From: Coriobacteriaceae bacterium AM48-5
Lineage (GTDB): Bacteria > Actinomycetota > Coriobacteriia > Coriobacteriales > Coriobacteriaceae
Assembly (NCBI GenBank): GCA_027669525.1
Contig: JAQEDJ010000001.1
Span: forward strand, 65,985-129,984
Direction: 5' to 3'
DNA length: 64,000 nt
Made by a program: the position numbers and the translations under genes. The notes beneath the pieces were generated by a model. The model had not been told where the DNA came from. It worked only from the letters and a program-made list of their open reading frames with translations, and made no database searches. Below, piece by piece: positions 61,838-64,000 of the stretch. Numbering within the stretch: position 1 is the first letter of the stretch; the number at the start of each line of letters is the position of its first letter.

Positions 61838-62099
61838 AATCGGCCCCGACCGCCTCGTCATCTGTGGTTTACGTGGGGGCATGCGAAGCGCGGGTATACT
61901 AACCGGCGGCGAATCTGCTCCATCGCTTAGGGCCGCTGCGTCTGGACGGCGCGTGATAGGGCTGCCAAAGCGATCGCCAGCGTGCTGAGCAACGTCCTCT
62001 CTGTGCGCACCTGTTTTTGTATGTATTAGCGCACTACCAAGCACGCTCGCGCGGCCGCATGCCGTGCCCATAACGCGTGCAGATAAGGAACAACAACAT
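61838..62099 (+). promoter_or_regulatory. Promoter and long leader of the DEAD-box helicase gene
   Basis: A TATACT -10-like element lies at about 61896, leaving some 200 nt of leader before the ATG. Long leaders are usual for cold-shock helicase genes. No defined riboswitch recognised. Confidence 0.4.

Positions 62100-64000
<1,901 letters not shown>

Overview
The window is high-GC chromosomal DNA of an actinobacterium. Gene content and style point to the Coriobacteriia, most likely Collinsella: Ala/Lys/Glu-rich tails on ribosomal proteins L17 and L31, a two-subunit transketolase, gltB-gltD, a MurNAc recycling operon, and strong AGGAGG-type ribosome binding sites. The genus is an inference; no rRNA is present.

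Layout. 1-15 kb: end of rplQ, truA, a glycosyltransferase, argR, a class A penicillin-binding protein, a U32 protease, tyrS, adenine deaminase, two Cof-type HAD phosphatases, citrate synthase and an ACT-domain protein. 15-22.7 kb: an accessory block bounded by two 64-bp direct repeats (61/64 identical). It holds a truncated tyrosine integrase, an HTH/DUF2975 pair, and two transporter modules, each paired with a small secreted Tyr-rich peptide. This looks like a bacteriocin-type export or immunity island and is the best candidate for an undescribed system. 22.9-36 kb: rpmE, secA-prfB, a YitT protein, transketolase subunits, ftsE-ftsX, rnr and a serine resolvase. 36-42 kb: a VanZ-like protein, then murR-murQ-murP-mupG, which import MurNAc, cleave phosphorylated MurNAc-GlcNAc and convert MurNAc-6P to GlcNAc-6P under a SIS-domain regulator, then an ArsC/Spx-like protein. 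42.9-47 kb: tRNA-Gln, tRNA-Glu, a TPR protein, smpB, flavin reductase plus rubredoxin, and an Nramp transporter. 47-54 kb: glutamate synthase gltB-gltD. 54-64 kb: unknown proteins, an amidohydrolase, a copper operon copA-copZ-csoR with a CsoR-type operator, and the start of a DEAD-box helicase.

Intergenic space is rich in structured repeats. The most striking family is a 57-bp dyad (arms around CTGTAACA/TGTTACAG) found at four loci. Wherever copies are adjacent they are spaced exactly 80 bp apart, and the arms carry compensating base changes.

Caution: 17 genes, including essential ones (tyrS, prfB, ftsE), appear frameshifted at 28 places. Every shift is the loss of one base, usually from a short homopolymer. 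The simplest reading is uncorrected sequencing deletions, so these genes are annotated as single, probably functional CDSs.
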